Part shown: positions 8,455-17,321 of the stretch, piece after piece | How the letters are laid out: each line of letters begins with the position of its first letter | Position numbering within the stretch: the stretch's first letter is position 1 | NCBI RefSeq assembly: GCF_014649995.1 | Contig: NZ_BMUC01000006.1 | Coordinates: forward strand, 1-54,608 | From: Streptomyces griseoflavus | Lineage (GTDB): Bacteria > Actinomycetota > Actinomycetes > Streptomycetales > Streptomycetaceae | Length of the DNA stretch: 54,608 bases | Direction of reading: 5' to 3' | The notes under the pieces: model-generated | The model's input: the letters and a program-made list of their open reading frames with translations, nothing else | Told to the model about the DNA's origin: nothing | The model's database searches: none | Made by a program: the position numbers and the translations under genes

Positions 8455-9330
8455 ATGGACAGAGAGAAGGAGCTCGTCGACAACACGCTGGGAGGTTTCC
8501 TCCGGGCGCGGCGCGCCCGCCTGCGCCCCTGCGACGTGGGGATTCCCACCTCCGGTCGTCGCAGGGTGCCAGGTCTGCGACGTGAGGAGGTGGCCGCCCT
8601 CGCGGGGGTGAGTTCCGACTACTACACGCGTCTCGAACAGGGCCGCGAGCGGCATCCGTCCCGGCAGATCCTCGAGGCCGTGGGGCGGGCACTGCAGCTG
8701 GACGGCGAAGCGATGGCCCACCTGCACCGCGTGGCCGGCCCGACCACCCGCCGGACACGCCGAGCACCGCGCGTGGAACGAGTCGCCCCACACCTCAGGC
8801 GTCTCCTCGACACGTGGCGTGACACGCCTGCCTTCGTCATGAGCCCCGTACTGGACATCCTGGCCCGTAACCGGCTCGCGAGCGTTCTTCACGCCGACTT
8901 CACTCACAGTGACAACTTGTTGCGCATGACGTTCCTGGACCCGGTCGCGCGGCGGTTTCACCGGGACTGGGACCGTGCGGCCGAGTCGACGGTGGCCACA
9001 TTGCGCCGTGCGGCCGGCATCGATCCCGAGGATCCGCGCCTGAGCCAGGTCGTAGGTGAGCTGTCCCTGAGAAGTGCGGACTTCTCCACGCTGTGGGCGC
9101 GGCATGACGTGCGCGCCAAGACGCGGGAGGCGAAACGCTTCCACCATGCTCAGGTCGGTGACCTGGAACTGCACTTCGAGTCCTTCACCGTCAACAGCGC
9201 CCCGACGCAGCAGCTCGTCGTCTACCAGGCCGAACCAGGCACGGCGTCCGCCGACGCACTGTCCCTGCTCGGCTCCCTCAGTGCCGGCGCAGTGGCCGAG
9301 GAGCCGGCGGCCAGCGCCGCGCTCGACTGA
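8455..9330 (+). CDS. XRE/MmyB family transcriptional regulator 1
   Basis: A 291-residue helix-turn-helix regulator. The N-terminal HTH contains GRRRVPGLRREEVAALAGVS and DYYTRLEQGRE, the hallmark of this family. The C-terminal half is the MmyB-type PAS-like ligand-binding domain (FVMSPVLDILARNRLA, FLDPVARRFHRDWD, FTVNSAPTQQLVVYQAEPG). It lies head-to-tail with a close paralogue at 9416, and a third paralogue occurs at 45846. These regulators usually control a neighbouring oxidoreductase; none is adjacent here, so the target is unknown. Confidence 0.93.
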   Translation: MDREKELVDNTLGGFLRARRARLRPCDVGIPTSGRRRVPGLRREEVAALAGVSSDYYTRLEQGRERHPSRQILEAVGRALQLDGEAMAHLHRVAGPTTRRTRRAPRVERVAPHLRRLLDTWRDTPAFVMSPVLDILARNRLASVLHADFTHSDNLLRMTFLDPVARRFHRDWDRAAESTVATLRRAAGIDPEDPRLSQVVGELSLRSADFSTLWARHDVRAKTREAKRFHHAQVGDLELHFESFTVNSAPTQQLVVYQAEPGTASADALSLLGSLSAGAVAEEPAASAALD

Positions 9331-9403
9331 GTCGCCGCCGTTCGGGCCGGGTCCACCGGCCAGGCCCGCACGAGAGGGACGAAGGGCGGGCCGGCCTCTC
9401 CGT

Positions 9404-9409
9404 TAGGTT
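9404..9409 (+). promoter_or_regulatory. -10 box TAGGTT, leaderless start
   Basis: TAGGTT ends 6 nt before the ATG at 9416, exactly the spacing seen at 8443-8455. No SD sequence is present, which supports a leaderless mRNA and a separate promoter for the second paralogue. Confidence 0.5.
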
Positions 9410-9415
9410 GGAACA

Positions 9416-10288
9416 ATGAGCGACACCACTCCCTTGGGAGACTTTCTGAGAGCACGGCGCGAAGCCCTGAAACCGCTGGACGTGGGGCTTCCGGAGCACG
9501 GGCGCCGGCGGGTGCCGGGGCTGCGCCGTGAGGAGGTCGCCATGCTCGCCGGGGTGAGCGCCGACTACTACATGCGCCTGGAACAGGGACGGGAGTCCAG
9601 CCCGTCCCCGCAGGTGATCGACGCGGTCGCCGCCGCCCTGCGCCTCAGTGACGAGGCGCACGACCATCTGCGCAGGCTCACCAGGGCGCCCCAGGAACGT
9701 CGCGGTGTTCCGGCCGGCGACGACAGGGTCCACCCCCACCTTCTGCGGCTGATCGACGGCTGGCCCGACACCCCCGCCTTCGTTCTGGGCCCGGCCCTGG
9801 ACATCCTGGCGCGCAATGCGCTCGCCGCGGCCCTGCACAGCGGATTCCAACGGTTCGACAACCTGGCTCGCATGGTCTTCCTCGACCCGGCGGGACGTGC
9901 CTTCTACAGGGACTGGGACGACTCCGCCCACTCGTGCGTGGCCGAACTGCGTGCGGCCTTCGGACACGACCCCGAGTCCCCGCGGATCACCGAGGTCGTC
10001 GACACGCTCCGCGGGAGGAGTCCCGAGTTCGCCGGGCTGTGGGCACGGCACGAGGTCAGGAGCAAGACGCAGCAGGAGAAGTACCTGTCGCATCCCGAGG
10101 TGGGTGCTCTGGAGATCCAGTTCTCGGCCTTCACCGTCGGGGGAGCCCCGCATCAGCAGCTGGTCGTCTACCAGGCAGAGCCGGCGAGCGCCACCGCGGC
10201 CGCCTTCGCCGTGCTCCGGTCCGGTGCCGACGGAGAGGCACCGGTGGAGATGGTGCGGGAGGTGTCGCTGTCGTTCGACGGCAGCTGA
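9416..10288 (+). CDS. XRE/MmyB family transcriptional regulator 2
   Basis: A 290-residue paralogue of the preceding gene, co-linear over its whole length: GRRRVPGLRREEVAMLAGVS and DYYMRLEQGRE in the HTH, then LDILARNALAAALH, FLDPAGRAFYRDWD, HEVRSKTQQEKYLSHPEVG and HQQLVVYQAEP in the ligand domain. The C-terminus carries an extra MVREVSLSFDGS-like tail not present in regulator 1. It has its own leaderless-type promoter and is followed by a strong hairpin terminator. Confidence 0.93.
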   Translation: MSDTTPLGDFLRARREALKPLDVGLPEHGRRRVPGLRREEVAMLAGVSADYYMRLEQGRESSPSPQVIDAVAAALRLSDEAHDHLRRLTRAPQERRGVPAGDDRVHPHLLRLIDGWPDTPAFVLGPALDILARNALAAALHSGFQRFDNLARMVFLDPAGRAFYRDWDDSAHSCVAELRAAFGHDPESPRITEVVDTLRGRSPEFAGLWARHEVRSKTQQEKYLSHPEVGALEIQFSAFTVGGAPHQQLVVYQAEPASATAAAFAVLRSGADGEAPVEMVREVSLSFDGS

Positions 10289-10330
10289 CTGTGGTGTGAG
10301 CCCGCTCGTGGAGGGGCCCTGAACGAGAAG

Positions 10331-10359
10331 GAGGGCCCGTCGGCCGGCGACGGGCCCTC
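10331..10359 (+). terminator. Intrinsic terminator-like hairpin
   Basis: GAGGGCCCGTCG and its exact reverse complement form a 12-bp stem around the loop GCCGG, 43 nt after the stop of MmyB regulator 2. It may also serve the convergent Atu4866 gene. Confidence 0.8.
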
Positions 10360-10477
10360 GCTGTGACAGCGGGCATGTCAGAGCCTGTGAGGCCGACGGT
10401 GCCCCACACCGTCGGCCGCCCGCTCTCGGAGTCGCAGCCCGAAGCCGACGGCCCGACGGGAGTCCAGGAGGGGGTCC

Positions 10478-10777
10478 TCAGCCGCGCGACCCCGTACCGT
10501 CCCGCCGGATGCGGTGATCGCCCTCACGGTAGAGCACCAGATGCTCATGGAAGAGAACCCCGTCACGAACGTCCCCCGTGGCGGTGAAGCCGGTGTCGTC
10601 GACGTAGTCGATGTGGTTGCCGCTGACGGTGTACCGGCCGGTGTAGGCACTCCGGCGCCGTCCACGGGCCTCGTCGTAGCGGCCGTTCGGCAGTAGTTCC
10701 TGGCGGATGAATCCGTCCGCGGTCACCCACATCCCGACGTACGGGTGCGGAGCGCGAGGCGTGTCGTTGCTGGTCAT
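10478..10777 (-). CDS. Stand-alone Atu4866 domain protein
   Basis: A 99-residue protein that is essentially one Atu4866 domain: VGMWVTADGFIRQELLPNG, YDEARG, AYTGRYTVSGNHIDYVDDTG, then GVLFHEHLVLYRE. The domain is a small lipocalin-like beta barrel of unknown role. It aligns along its length with the C-terminal domain of the divergent gene at 11168. I chose ATG 10777, preceded by GAGTGAGG, because everything upstream in the frame is antisense to other genes. It shares a 390-bp divergent regulatory region with the fusion gene. Confidence 0.85.
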   Translation of the reverse strand: MTSNDTPRAPHPYVGMWVTADGFIRQELLPNGRYDEARGRRRSAYTGRYTVSGNHIDYVDDTGFTATGDVRDGVLFHEHLVLYREGDHRIRRDGTGSRG

Positions 10778-11167
10778 GGCCTCACTCTCGGGCCCGTCAC
10801 GGGAAGTGGCCAGGCCGCCGTACCCCCGGGTACGGGCTTCCTGGGAGCCGTGCACCCAGAATGCGGGCCGGAACGCAGCGGGAGTGCCGTGCCGGGACGG
10901 ACCGACGTCTCGGACGCGGTGCACCGGGCCTGTGCCGGACTCGCCATCTCTTCGCCGGCCATCGTGCCGGCTCCCCCGCCGCTCTCCTCCGGCCGGGCAT
11001 GGCTGGGTGCCGTGCACCCGGGTGCACGGCGGCCTGGTTCCGCTTGTCCGGCCGGACGAACCTGGTGGTCGTGCGGCTGCCGTGACGCCGAGCAGCCGCG
11101 ACCCGCCCGTGAGGAAGCCCGCTTCGTTCGCCGGGCGGACCGAAGAGCCGAACCCCTGAGGAAAACG
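10778..11167. promoter_or_regulatory. Divergent control region with GTGCAC boxes
   Basis: No gene is visible. The interval holds a cluster of palindromes: CCGTACCC-N2-GGGTACGG at 10818-10835, a CCGTGCACCC half-site at 10848-10857, GGTGCACC at 10918-10925, and a perfect 22-bp palindrome at 11009-11030 made of GCCGTGCACCC and its reverse complement. The repeated GTGCAC core between two divergent, related genes suggests operators for one dedicated regulator. Confidence 0.6.
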
Positions 11168-11935
11168 ATGACCACCAACGACACCCACGCCCACACCGGC
11201 GCCCTGAGCTGGCACCCGGAGGCGCTCGCCGAGATCCTCTCGAACGACGGGGGCCGCCCCGTCCTGTTCACCAACGCCCGGATCGTGACGATGGACCCGC
11301 TGATCGGGACCATGACCGGTGCCGACATCCTGTTCGTCGGCGACCTGATCGTCGGCGTCGGCCCCGGCATCATCACCGCGGCGCAGGACGACAACGCCAT
11401 CGTCGTCGACTGCACGGGCACGACCATCGTCCCCGCCGTAGTGGACACCGTCGCCCTGGTCGGCGGCCGCGGCCGGCGCTCGGAGTACGTCGCGACGCTG
11501 ACGCCCGGCAACAACACCGACTTCCTGGTGGTGCCCGACGAACTCGCCGCCGACGTGCCGAGCGCGGTGGCCACCCTCGTGTCCCATCCGGAGCAGGTCC
11601 GCGCACTGGTCGCGGCCGGCCGTCCCGTCCGGTGGTCGGGCACGGAGATTCCCGGCGGGCCCACAACCCCCCAGGCCGGTATCCCCGCCGCTCCGGACCT
11701 GACCGGCAGCCCGCGGCTCGGCGTCTGGATCGACCGGCAGGACTTCCTGCACCAGGAACTCACCGCGGACGGCCTTTACGACGAGACACGGGGCGGCCGC
11801 CCCCACGCCTACCAGGGGCGGTTCTGGATCGACGGCGACCGCATCGACTACCTGGACGACCTCGGCTTCTGGGCCTACGGAGAGTTCAGGGGCGACGAGC
11901 TGCACCACGCGGGCTACGTCATGAAGCTGGGCTGA
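11168..11935 (+). CDS. Barrel-less amidohydrolase fused to Atu4866 domain
   Basis: A 255-residue protein with an odd build. Residues of about 30-90 match the N-terminal beta-sandwich of amidohydrolases (VLFTNARIVTMDP, GDLIVGVGPG, IVVDCTGTTIVPAVVDT). In the intact neighbour at 12147 this strand runs into the metal-binding HxH (VDTHRHAW); here the sequence is VDTVALVGGR, and the whole catalytic barrel is missing. It resumes with the C-terminal sandwich (YVATLTPGNNTDFLVVPDE against TPGKKADLLVIQAED) and ends with an Atu4866 domain (LGVWIDRQDFLHQELTADG, HAYQGRFW, DYLDDLGFWAYGEF). It cannot be an enzyme of that class. ATG 11168 follows a weak purine stretch (GAGGAAAAC). Confidence 0.85.
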   Translation: MTTNDTHAHTGALSWHPEALAEILSNDGGRPVLFTNARIVTMDPLIGTMTGADILFVGDLIVGVGPGIITAAQDDNAIVVDCTGTTIVPAVVDTVALVGGRGRRSEYVATLTPGNNTDFLVVPDELAADVPSAVATLVSHPEQVRALVAAGRPVRWSGTEIPGGPTTPQAGIPAAPDLTGSPRLGVWIDRQDFLHQELTADGLYDETRGGRPHAYQGRFWIDGDRIDYLDDLGFWAYGEFRGDELHHAGYVMKLG

Positions 11936-12086
11936 GCCGCCCGGCCGGCAACGGCCGAGCCGCCCGCACACACGGCGACAACACCGGGTCCGGACCGTGC
12001 CTCCGCAGCCTTTCGGTCCTGGACGCGCGACGCCCGGGTGAACGGCGCCCTGGCTGCCGGGGCCGGCCCCGCCAGAACCGGAAACC

Positions 12087-12112
12087 GGGCTGCCGGGCGT
12101 TCCCGGCAGCCC
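12087..12112 (+). terminator. Hairpin between Atu4866 fusion and amidohydrolase
   Basis: GGGCTGCCGGG and its reverse complement make an 11-bp stem around CGTT. It sits 34 nt before the amidohydrolase ATG, so it could end the fusion-gene transcript or act as an attenuator in a read-through transcript. Confidence 0.6.
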
Positions 12113-12146
12113 TCCCCCTCCCCGAAGTACTGAAAGCAGCTTTTCC

Positions 12147-13532
12147 ATGACCCACGTCAACGCCATCGCCGCCCTCGAACAGCTCCGCCGTCGCCCCGCG
12201 GCCGAACGGCGCATCCTGTTCACCGGCGCGACCGTCGTCACCATGGACGCCGACCTCGGTGTCCTGCCCAACGCCGACCTGCTCGTCGAGGGCGACACCA
12301 TCACCGCCGTCGGTCCCGGTCTCGAGGCCGGTGACGCCGTGGTCGTCGACGCCACCGGCGCCGTCCTCAGTCCCGGCTTCGTCGACACCCACCGGCACGC
12401 CTGGGAGGCCCAGCTGCGCCGGATCATGCCGGACGTCGACGACCTCGGCGCCTACGTCATGTCCACCCTGGCCGGCTACGCCACCGTCTACCGGCCTCAG
12501 GACATGTACACCGGCACGAAGCTCGCCGCCCTCACCGCGATCGACAGCGGCATCACGACCATGCTCGACTTCTCCCACAACTCCCGCACCCCCGAACACT
12601 CCGACGCCGCCGTCGAGGCTCTCCGCGACACCGGCATCCGCGGTGTACACGCCTCCATGGGCCCGCACTTCGGTGACTGGGACAAGCAGTGGCCCGGCGA
12701 CCTGACACGCCTCAGGGAGAAGTACTTCCACAGTGACGACCAGCTGCTGACCCTGCGCCTGGCGACGCTCGCCACCGACGAGATCGCCGGCACGGCCCTC
12801 GCCTACGGCCCCGAACTCGCCCGCGTCGCCAAGGACCTGGGCATCGGGGTGAGCGTGGACGCGGTCTTCGGGACAGCCTCCTCCGAGGTGATTCTGAACT
12901 GGGCGAAGGACGGCATCCTCGGCAGCGACGTCACCCTGATCCACGCCACCGGACTGAGCCCCGAAGCATGGAAGGCGATGGGGGAAAGCGGCACCACCGT
13001 GGCCCTCGCCCCCACCTCCGACGCCCAGATCGGCCTGGAGACCGCGATCCCCGCCGTCGACGAGGCTTTGTCCGTCGGCATCCGTCCCGGGCTGAGCATC
13101 GACGTCGAAGTCGCCCTGGCCAGCGACATGTTCACCCAGATGCGGGCCCTGCACGCCATCCAGCGGATGCGGGCCGTCAACGCCGCCCACGGCACCGGCC
13201 GGCAGCCGGTCCGCATCACCACCCACGACGTCCTGGACTTCGCCACCCTCCAGGGCGCCCGCACCAACGGCCTCGCCGGCGTCACCGGCTCACTCACCCC
13301 CGGCAAGAAGGCCGACCTGCTGGTCATCCAGGCCGAGGACCTCAACAACATGCCGCTCAACGACCCGATCGGCACCCTCGTACTGGGCTCCGACGCCCGC
13401 AACATCAGCACCGTCCTCATCAACGGCGAGCCCCGCAAGTGGGACGGACAGGTCCTCGACGTCGACCTGCCCGCCCTGCGCAGCGAGGTCCGCGCCTCGC
13501 GCGAGTACGTGCTGAACACCCACGCAGCCTGA
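12147..13532 (+). CDS. Amidohydrolase (ATZ/TRZ/guanine deaminase-like)
   Basis: A complete metal-dependent hydrolase of 461 residues. N-terminal composite domain (ILFTGATVVTMDADLG), HxH in GFVDTHRHAW, further candidate metal ligands in GVHASMGPHFGD and LIHATG, the late aspartate-containing SIDVEVALASDMFTQMR, and the C-terminal sandwich (GSLTPGKKADLLVIQAEDLN). It probably deaminates or dechlorinates an N-heterocycle; the exact substrate cannot be read. The barrel-less relative upstream is clearly derived from the same fold. A terminator hairpin follows directly. Confidence 0.92.
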   Translation: MTHVNAIAALEQLRRRPAAERRILFTGATVVTMDADLGVLPNADLLVEGDTITAVGPGLEAGDAVVVDATGAVLSPGFVDTHRHAWEAQLRRIMPDVDDLGAYVMSTLAGYATVYRPQDMYTGTKLAALTAIDSGITTMLDFSHNSRTPEHSDAAVEALRDTGIRGVHASMGPHFGDWDKQWPGDLTRLREKYFHSDDQLLTLRLATLATDEIAGTALAYGPELARVAKDLGIGVSVDAVFGTASSEVILNWAKDGILGSDVTLIHATGLSPEAWKAMGESGTTVALAPTSDAQIGLETAIPAVDEALSVGIRPGLSIDVEVALASDMFTQMRALHAIQRMRAVNAAHGTGRQPVRITTHDVLDFATLQGARTNGLAGVTGSLTPGKKADLLVIQAEDLNNMPLNDPIGTLVLGSDARNISTVLINGEPRKWDGQVLDVDLPALRSEVRASREYVLNTHAA

Positions 13533-13544
13533 TCATCCCGTCAC

Positions 13545-13577
13545 CGCCCCCGGCCGGTCCCTCGCCGGCCGGGGGCG
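13545..13577 (+). terminator. Intrinsic terminator-like hairpin
   Basis: CGCCCCCGGCCGG and its exact reverse complement form a 13-bp stem with loop TCCCTCG, 12 nt after the amidohydrolase stop. Confidence 0.8.
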
Positions 13578-13609
13578 ACCCGGTCCCCGGCGCCTGCCAT
13601 CGGCCGGTC

Positions 13610-14878
13610 ATGCCGCACACGGGGCCACCAGACGTTCCTTCGGAGTCCCCATGTCCCACCCCACCAGCGCACTCGATCGCACGACCGGGAGCGGAACGCC
13701 CGGTCGGCCACCAGGCTGGGCCCCGGCCGCCAGGACCACAGCGGCTGCTCACCACGCTGGGCATGCTGATGGTCGGTCAGATGTACACCGTCCTGGCACT
13801 GCTGCACCCCATGGCCACCGAGTTCGGCACCACACCCGGTCAGGTCACGTGGACGGCGACGGCGTTCGGTTTCGCCTACGCAGCCGGGTTCCTCTTCGCC
13901 GGCCCGCTCTGCGACCGTTACGGACCACGCGCCGTGATCACCGTGAGGCTCGCGGCCGCCACGGCGTCCACCGCGGCGGTCAGCGCGGTCTCCGACCTTC
14001 CCACCGCCGTCGTGCTGCGCAGCCTGCAGGGACTGACCGCCGCGACCTTCGCCCCTGCCGCGCTCTCCTACGTCGTCCGGCACATCGCGCCTCGACACCG
14101 CGGCACCTCCCTCACCTGCATCACCAGTGGCATGCTCGCCGCCGCCGTCGTTGTTCAGGTCGGCGCGCAGGCCGTTGCGGCCGGAATCGGCTGGCGTGCG
14201 GTCTTCTGGATCAGTGCCGTGCTGATGGCCCTGAACCTGTTCCCGGTGCGCCGGGTCCTGCGACCCACTCCGCGTGGAGGCACCGACGGCGGACTGCTGC
14301 AGGCGTTCGCGGCGATGCCGCGGCTGCTGCGACAGCCGCGGCTGGGCGCCCTGTGCCTGTCCACCGTCGCCCTGATGACGGCTTTCGTCTCCCTCTACAC
14401 GGCGGTGGCCATCGCGGGCCCACCGGCCGTCACCGGCGATGCCACCGCGATCCTCGCCCTGCGGGCCAGCGCGCTCCCCGCCCTGATCGCCGTACCCCTG
14501 CTGGTCCCCGTGCTCGGGCGGCTGCCCGCGCCCCTGCGCGCGGCCCTCGCCTTCGCTCTGGCCTCTCTCACCGTCGCCACCGGTTCCTTCCTCGGTGGTC
14601 ACACGGCGCTGCTCGCCCTGGCCCTGCTGCTGTTCGTGGCCGCCGTCGCGGTAGCGGCGCCCGCGGTCGTCGAAACCATCAACGCCAACGCCCCGCAGGC
14701 ACGTGGTGCGGCGGTCGCCCTCTACGGGTGCAGCATGTTCATCGGCGCCAGCCTGGGCCCACAGCTCGCCGGTGCGCTCACGGGACTGAACTTCGACGGC
14801 ATTCTGCTCGTCGTCGCCGGGGTGCTCCTTCTGGGCGCCTTCCTGATCGTGCCGGCCATGCGCTACTCCACCCCGTGA
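13610..14878 (+). CDS. MFS transporter
   Basis: A major facilitator with about 12 hydrophobic segments. Motif A is seen as GPLCDRYGPRA between helices 2 and 3, and the first helix starts near MLMVGQMYTVLALL. Substrate is unknown, though drug-efflux-type members look like this. The start is uncertain: ATG 13610 gives 422 residues but has no SD; ATG 13763 begins at helix 1; and an ATG at 13651 in another frame encodes an MFS-like leader (MSHPTSALDRTTGSGTPGRPP), hinting at a small indel in the N-terminal tail. It follows the amidohydrolase but a terminator separates them. Confidence 0.85.
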   Translation: MPHTGPPDVPSESPCPTPPAHSIARPGAERPVGHQAGPRPPGPQRLLTTLGMLMVGQMYTVLALLHPMATEFGTTPGQVTWTATAFGFAYAAGFLFAGPLCDRYGPRAVITVRLAAATASTAAVSAVSDLPTAVVLRSLQGLTAATFAPAALSYVVRHIAPRHRGTSLTCITSGMLAAAVVVQVGAQAVAAGIGWRAVFWISAVLMALNLFPVRRVLRPTPRGGTDGGLLQAFAAMPRLLRQPRLGALCLSTVALMTAFVSLYTAVAIAGPPAVTGDATAILALRASALPALIAVPLLVPVLGRLPAPLRAALAFALASLTVATGSFLGGHTALLALALLLFVAAVAVAAPAVVETINANAPQARGAAVALYGCSMFIGASLGPQLAGALTGLNFDGILLVVAGVLLLGAFLIVPAMRYSTP

Positions 14879-15676
14879 CCCCCGCCATCGGCCCGGCACA
14901 CAACGCATCGGCCCCCGCAAGGACCTCCCCCGACAGCCGTACGCCGACCGCTGCTCCCCTGGCGTACCACGGGCCCGCCCGCGAGAGCCGGAACCGCCGC
15001 CGGCCGAACGCCCCGGGCTCGGCAGCGGAGTCCGTCCGGTGCGGATGCCGGTCATCGAGGCGCATCGGACGGAGCAGAAGCGTTGTCCGGGCGGTCAGCG
15101 GAAACGGTCTGCCGGAACCCGGGGGCGACGATCTCTGGCCCGCTCCCCTCCTGACCGCTGATCAGAAACCCGTCCGTGACGAGACCGTCGTCCTTAGTAC
15201 GATGGGCGGTCTCCGGACCCGCCGCCTCACCGGACCGGATACCGCCCCTGAACGGCGCCCTCGGGGCCCGAACCCGGTGGTACCGCACCCAGCCGGGTCT
15301 CCGTCCGAGCCCCGGCTGTCATCGGCACCGATGTAGTGGTCGGACCGTCGCGTCGCACGGGATGGTCAACGGTGAGCGGACACTGTCCGCGCTGTGCCAT
15401 CCGCCCCCAACCGTTCAGCGCCTACGGAACCTCGGCAGGGGCGCGCCCACAGCACGAGGAGCACCGGGGCGGGTGGGACGTCGTGGCCGCCGGGGGACCG
15501 CGCCGGGCTCCAGGCGGCCCGGTCCCTGAGCCGTGCGGGCGGCGACCCGCCGGACGCAGACCTTGGTGATCCGGCGGGCCTGAGGCCGGGCGGGTTCACC
15601 TCACCGTCCACGCCGGCGGGCAGCGGACCTGCCCGCAGCCGGGGACGGTGGCTCCGGGAAGCCTCGGGACGCAACG
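14879..15676. other. Long non-coding interval
   Basis: About 800 bp without a supported gene on either strand. An imperfect inverted repeat around 15181-15215 (GAGACCG...CGGTCTC) and the terminator hairpin at 15616 are the only structures I can point to. Confidence 0.5.
15616..15636 (-). terminator. Terminator-like hairpin for the lipoprotein gene
   Basis: GCGGGCAG and its reverse complement CTGCCCGC are separated by CGGAC, about 40 nt downstream of the lipoprotein stop codon. Confidence 0.5.
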
Positions 15677-17266
15677 TCACGAGCAGACGGTGCCATTCGC
15701 CGGGACCGTCCCGTCGAGCAGATACGCGTCGACCAGCTCGGTCAGGCAGTCGTTGACAGCGTAGGTGCCGTGCCCCTCACCGTCCACGGTGAGGTGGACG
15801 CCGACCTTCTCTCCCAGTTCGTTCGCCATCTTCTTGGCACCCTCGTAGGGAGTGGCCGGATCACCGGTGTTGCCGATGACGAGGACTGGGTTCGCGCCGT
15901 CGGCCGACACCTCGACGGTGGATGCGTGGCCGTCAGCGGGCCAGCCGGTGCACTGGAGCAGCCCCCAGGCCATCCAGTCGCCGAACACCGAAGATGCCGT
16001 GCGGAATCGGGGCAGGTGGCGGTGTACGTCCTCAAGGGTGAAGCGGTCCTTGTAGTCCGCGCAGTTCACCGCGGTGTTGGCTGCGTTGATGTTGGCGTAT
16101 CCGTCGTCGTCGATCCGTTCGTTGAGGAGGTCGGAGAGCAGCAGCAGTGCGCTGCCGTCGCCGTCCATGGCGGCGGCCAGTCCGCCCCTGAGCAGCAGCC
16201 AGCTCTCCTGGTCGTAGAGGGCGGCGGCGATGCCGTTGAGGGCGTGGCTCTGAGTCAGGGGACGCCCGAACTCCGTGGGCAGGGGGTCGGTGTCCAGGCG
16301 CTCGAGCAGCGCGATGATGTCCTTCTCGCCCTGCTGCGGGTTCGTGCCTTCGAAGAAGCAGGAGTCCTGCCGTGCGCAGTCCTCCAGGAAGTTGCGCAGT
16401 GCGCCCTGGAACCCCTTCGCCTGGCCGAGGGCACCGTGCAGGGCGTCCTCGGTGGGGTCGACCACGGCGTCGAAGACGAAGCGCCCGACACGCTTCGGGA
16501 AGAGATGTGCGTAGACGCCGCCGAGCTGTGTGCCGTAGGAGATGCCGAAGTAGTTGAGTTTCTCGTCGCCCAGGACGTGGCGCATCAGGTCGAGGTCACG
16601 TGCGGCCTCCTGGGTGCCGACGTGATCCAGCACCGCGCCCGACTCGCTCTGGCAGGCCCGGGCGAACGCGCGTACCCCACGCTCGCGGGCCTTCTCCTCC
16701 GTGGCGTCGTCAGGGGTGGCGTCCGCGGCCAGCCAGGCGTCCATGGCCTTCGTGTCCAGGCAGTGCACGCCGGCACTGTCCCCGACCCCGCGAGGGTCGA
16801 AACTGACCAGGTCATAGCGCTTGTGAAGCGTCATGTACTCGTCGCCGGCGGCGAGGGGAAGGGTGAGCACCCCGGAGCCGCCGGGGCCGCCGAAGTTGAA
16901 GACCAGGGACCCGAGGCGCTTCTCGCCGGAGTCCGGGGACGCCTTCGCCCGGATCAGGGCCAGATCGATGGTTTCGCCGTCGGGGTCCGCGTAGTCCAGC
17001 GGAGCCTTCATGGTGCTGCACTGCCACGTCGTTCCGTCCGGCAGCTTCTCGGGCCTGTCTCCGCCGCCCTGGGCCGTGGACGGAGCGGAGCACGTGCTCC
17101 ACTTCAGTTCCTGCTCGCTGAGAGCGGTGGGCACCGCGGGTATCGCGGCATCGCCGCGAGCGTCGTCGGCGGTCTCGGGGTTGCAGGCTGTCACCGCGGT
17201 GGCCGCCAGCACGGCGAGCGACGCCAGGGCGACAGCGGTCCGGGACATGCGAGGTTGTGCGGGCAT
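15677..17266 (-). CDS. Secreted alpha/beta hydrolase lipoprotein (tripeptidyl aminopeptidase-like)
   Basis: A 529-residue extracellular peptidase of the Streptomyces SlpD/SlpE-Tap family. The signal peptide MPAQPRMSRTAVALASLAVL leads to the lipobox AVTAC, so it should be a lipoprotein. Catalytic features: oxyanion region NFGGPGGSG, nucleophile Ser in YFGISYGTQLGG, the acid Asp in VIGNTGDPATP, and the His in DGEGHGTYAV. The C-terminal cap TAP-like segment ends in a short Cys-containing tail (GTVCS). I chose ATG 17266 because it begins the signal peptide; the frame runs further upstream through a decayed small membrane gene. It likely releases short peptides from secreted proteins. Confidence 0.92.
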   Translation of the reverse strand: MPAQPRMSRTAVALASLAVLAATAVTACNPETADDARGDAAIPAVPTALSEQELKWSTCSAPSTAQGGGDRPEKLPDGTTWQCSTMKAPLDYADPDGETIDLALIRAKASPDSGEKRLGSLVFNFGGPGGSGVLTLPLAAGDEYMTLHKRYDLVSFDPRGVGDSAGVHCLDTKAMDAWLAADATPDDATEEKARERGVRAFARACQSESGAVLDHVGTQEAARDLDLMRHVLGDEKLNYFGISYGTQLGGVYAHLFPKRVGRFVFDAVVDPTEDALHGALGQAKGFQGALRNFLEDCARQDSCFFEGTNPQQGEKDIIALLERLDTDPLPTEFGRPLTQSHALNGIAAALYDQESWLLLRGGLAAAMDGDGSALLLLSDLLNERIDDDGYANINAANTAVNCADYKDRFTLEDVHRHLPRFRTASSVFGDWMAWGLLQCTGWPADGHASTVEVSADGANPVLVIGNTGDPATPYEGAKKMANELGEKVGVHLTVDGEGHGTYAVNDCLTELVDAYLLDGTVPANGTVCS

Positions 17267-17321
17267 GCTTGTGCCGGTCTCCAGTTGGTGTGGGTGATAC
17301 GGGCGCAGTGGACAGCCGCTC

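Noticed and set aside
13651-13760. Possible alternative MFS start with frameshift
   Set aside because: The leader at 13651 is in a different frame from the transporter; without a second sequence I cannot tell an indel from chance, so I left it as an uncertainty only.
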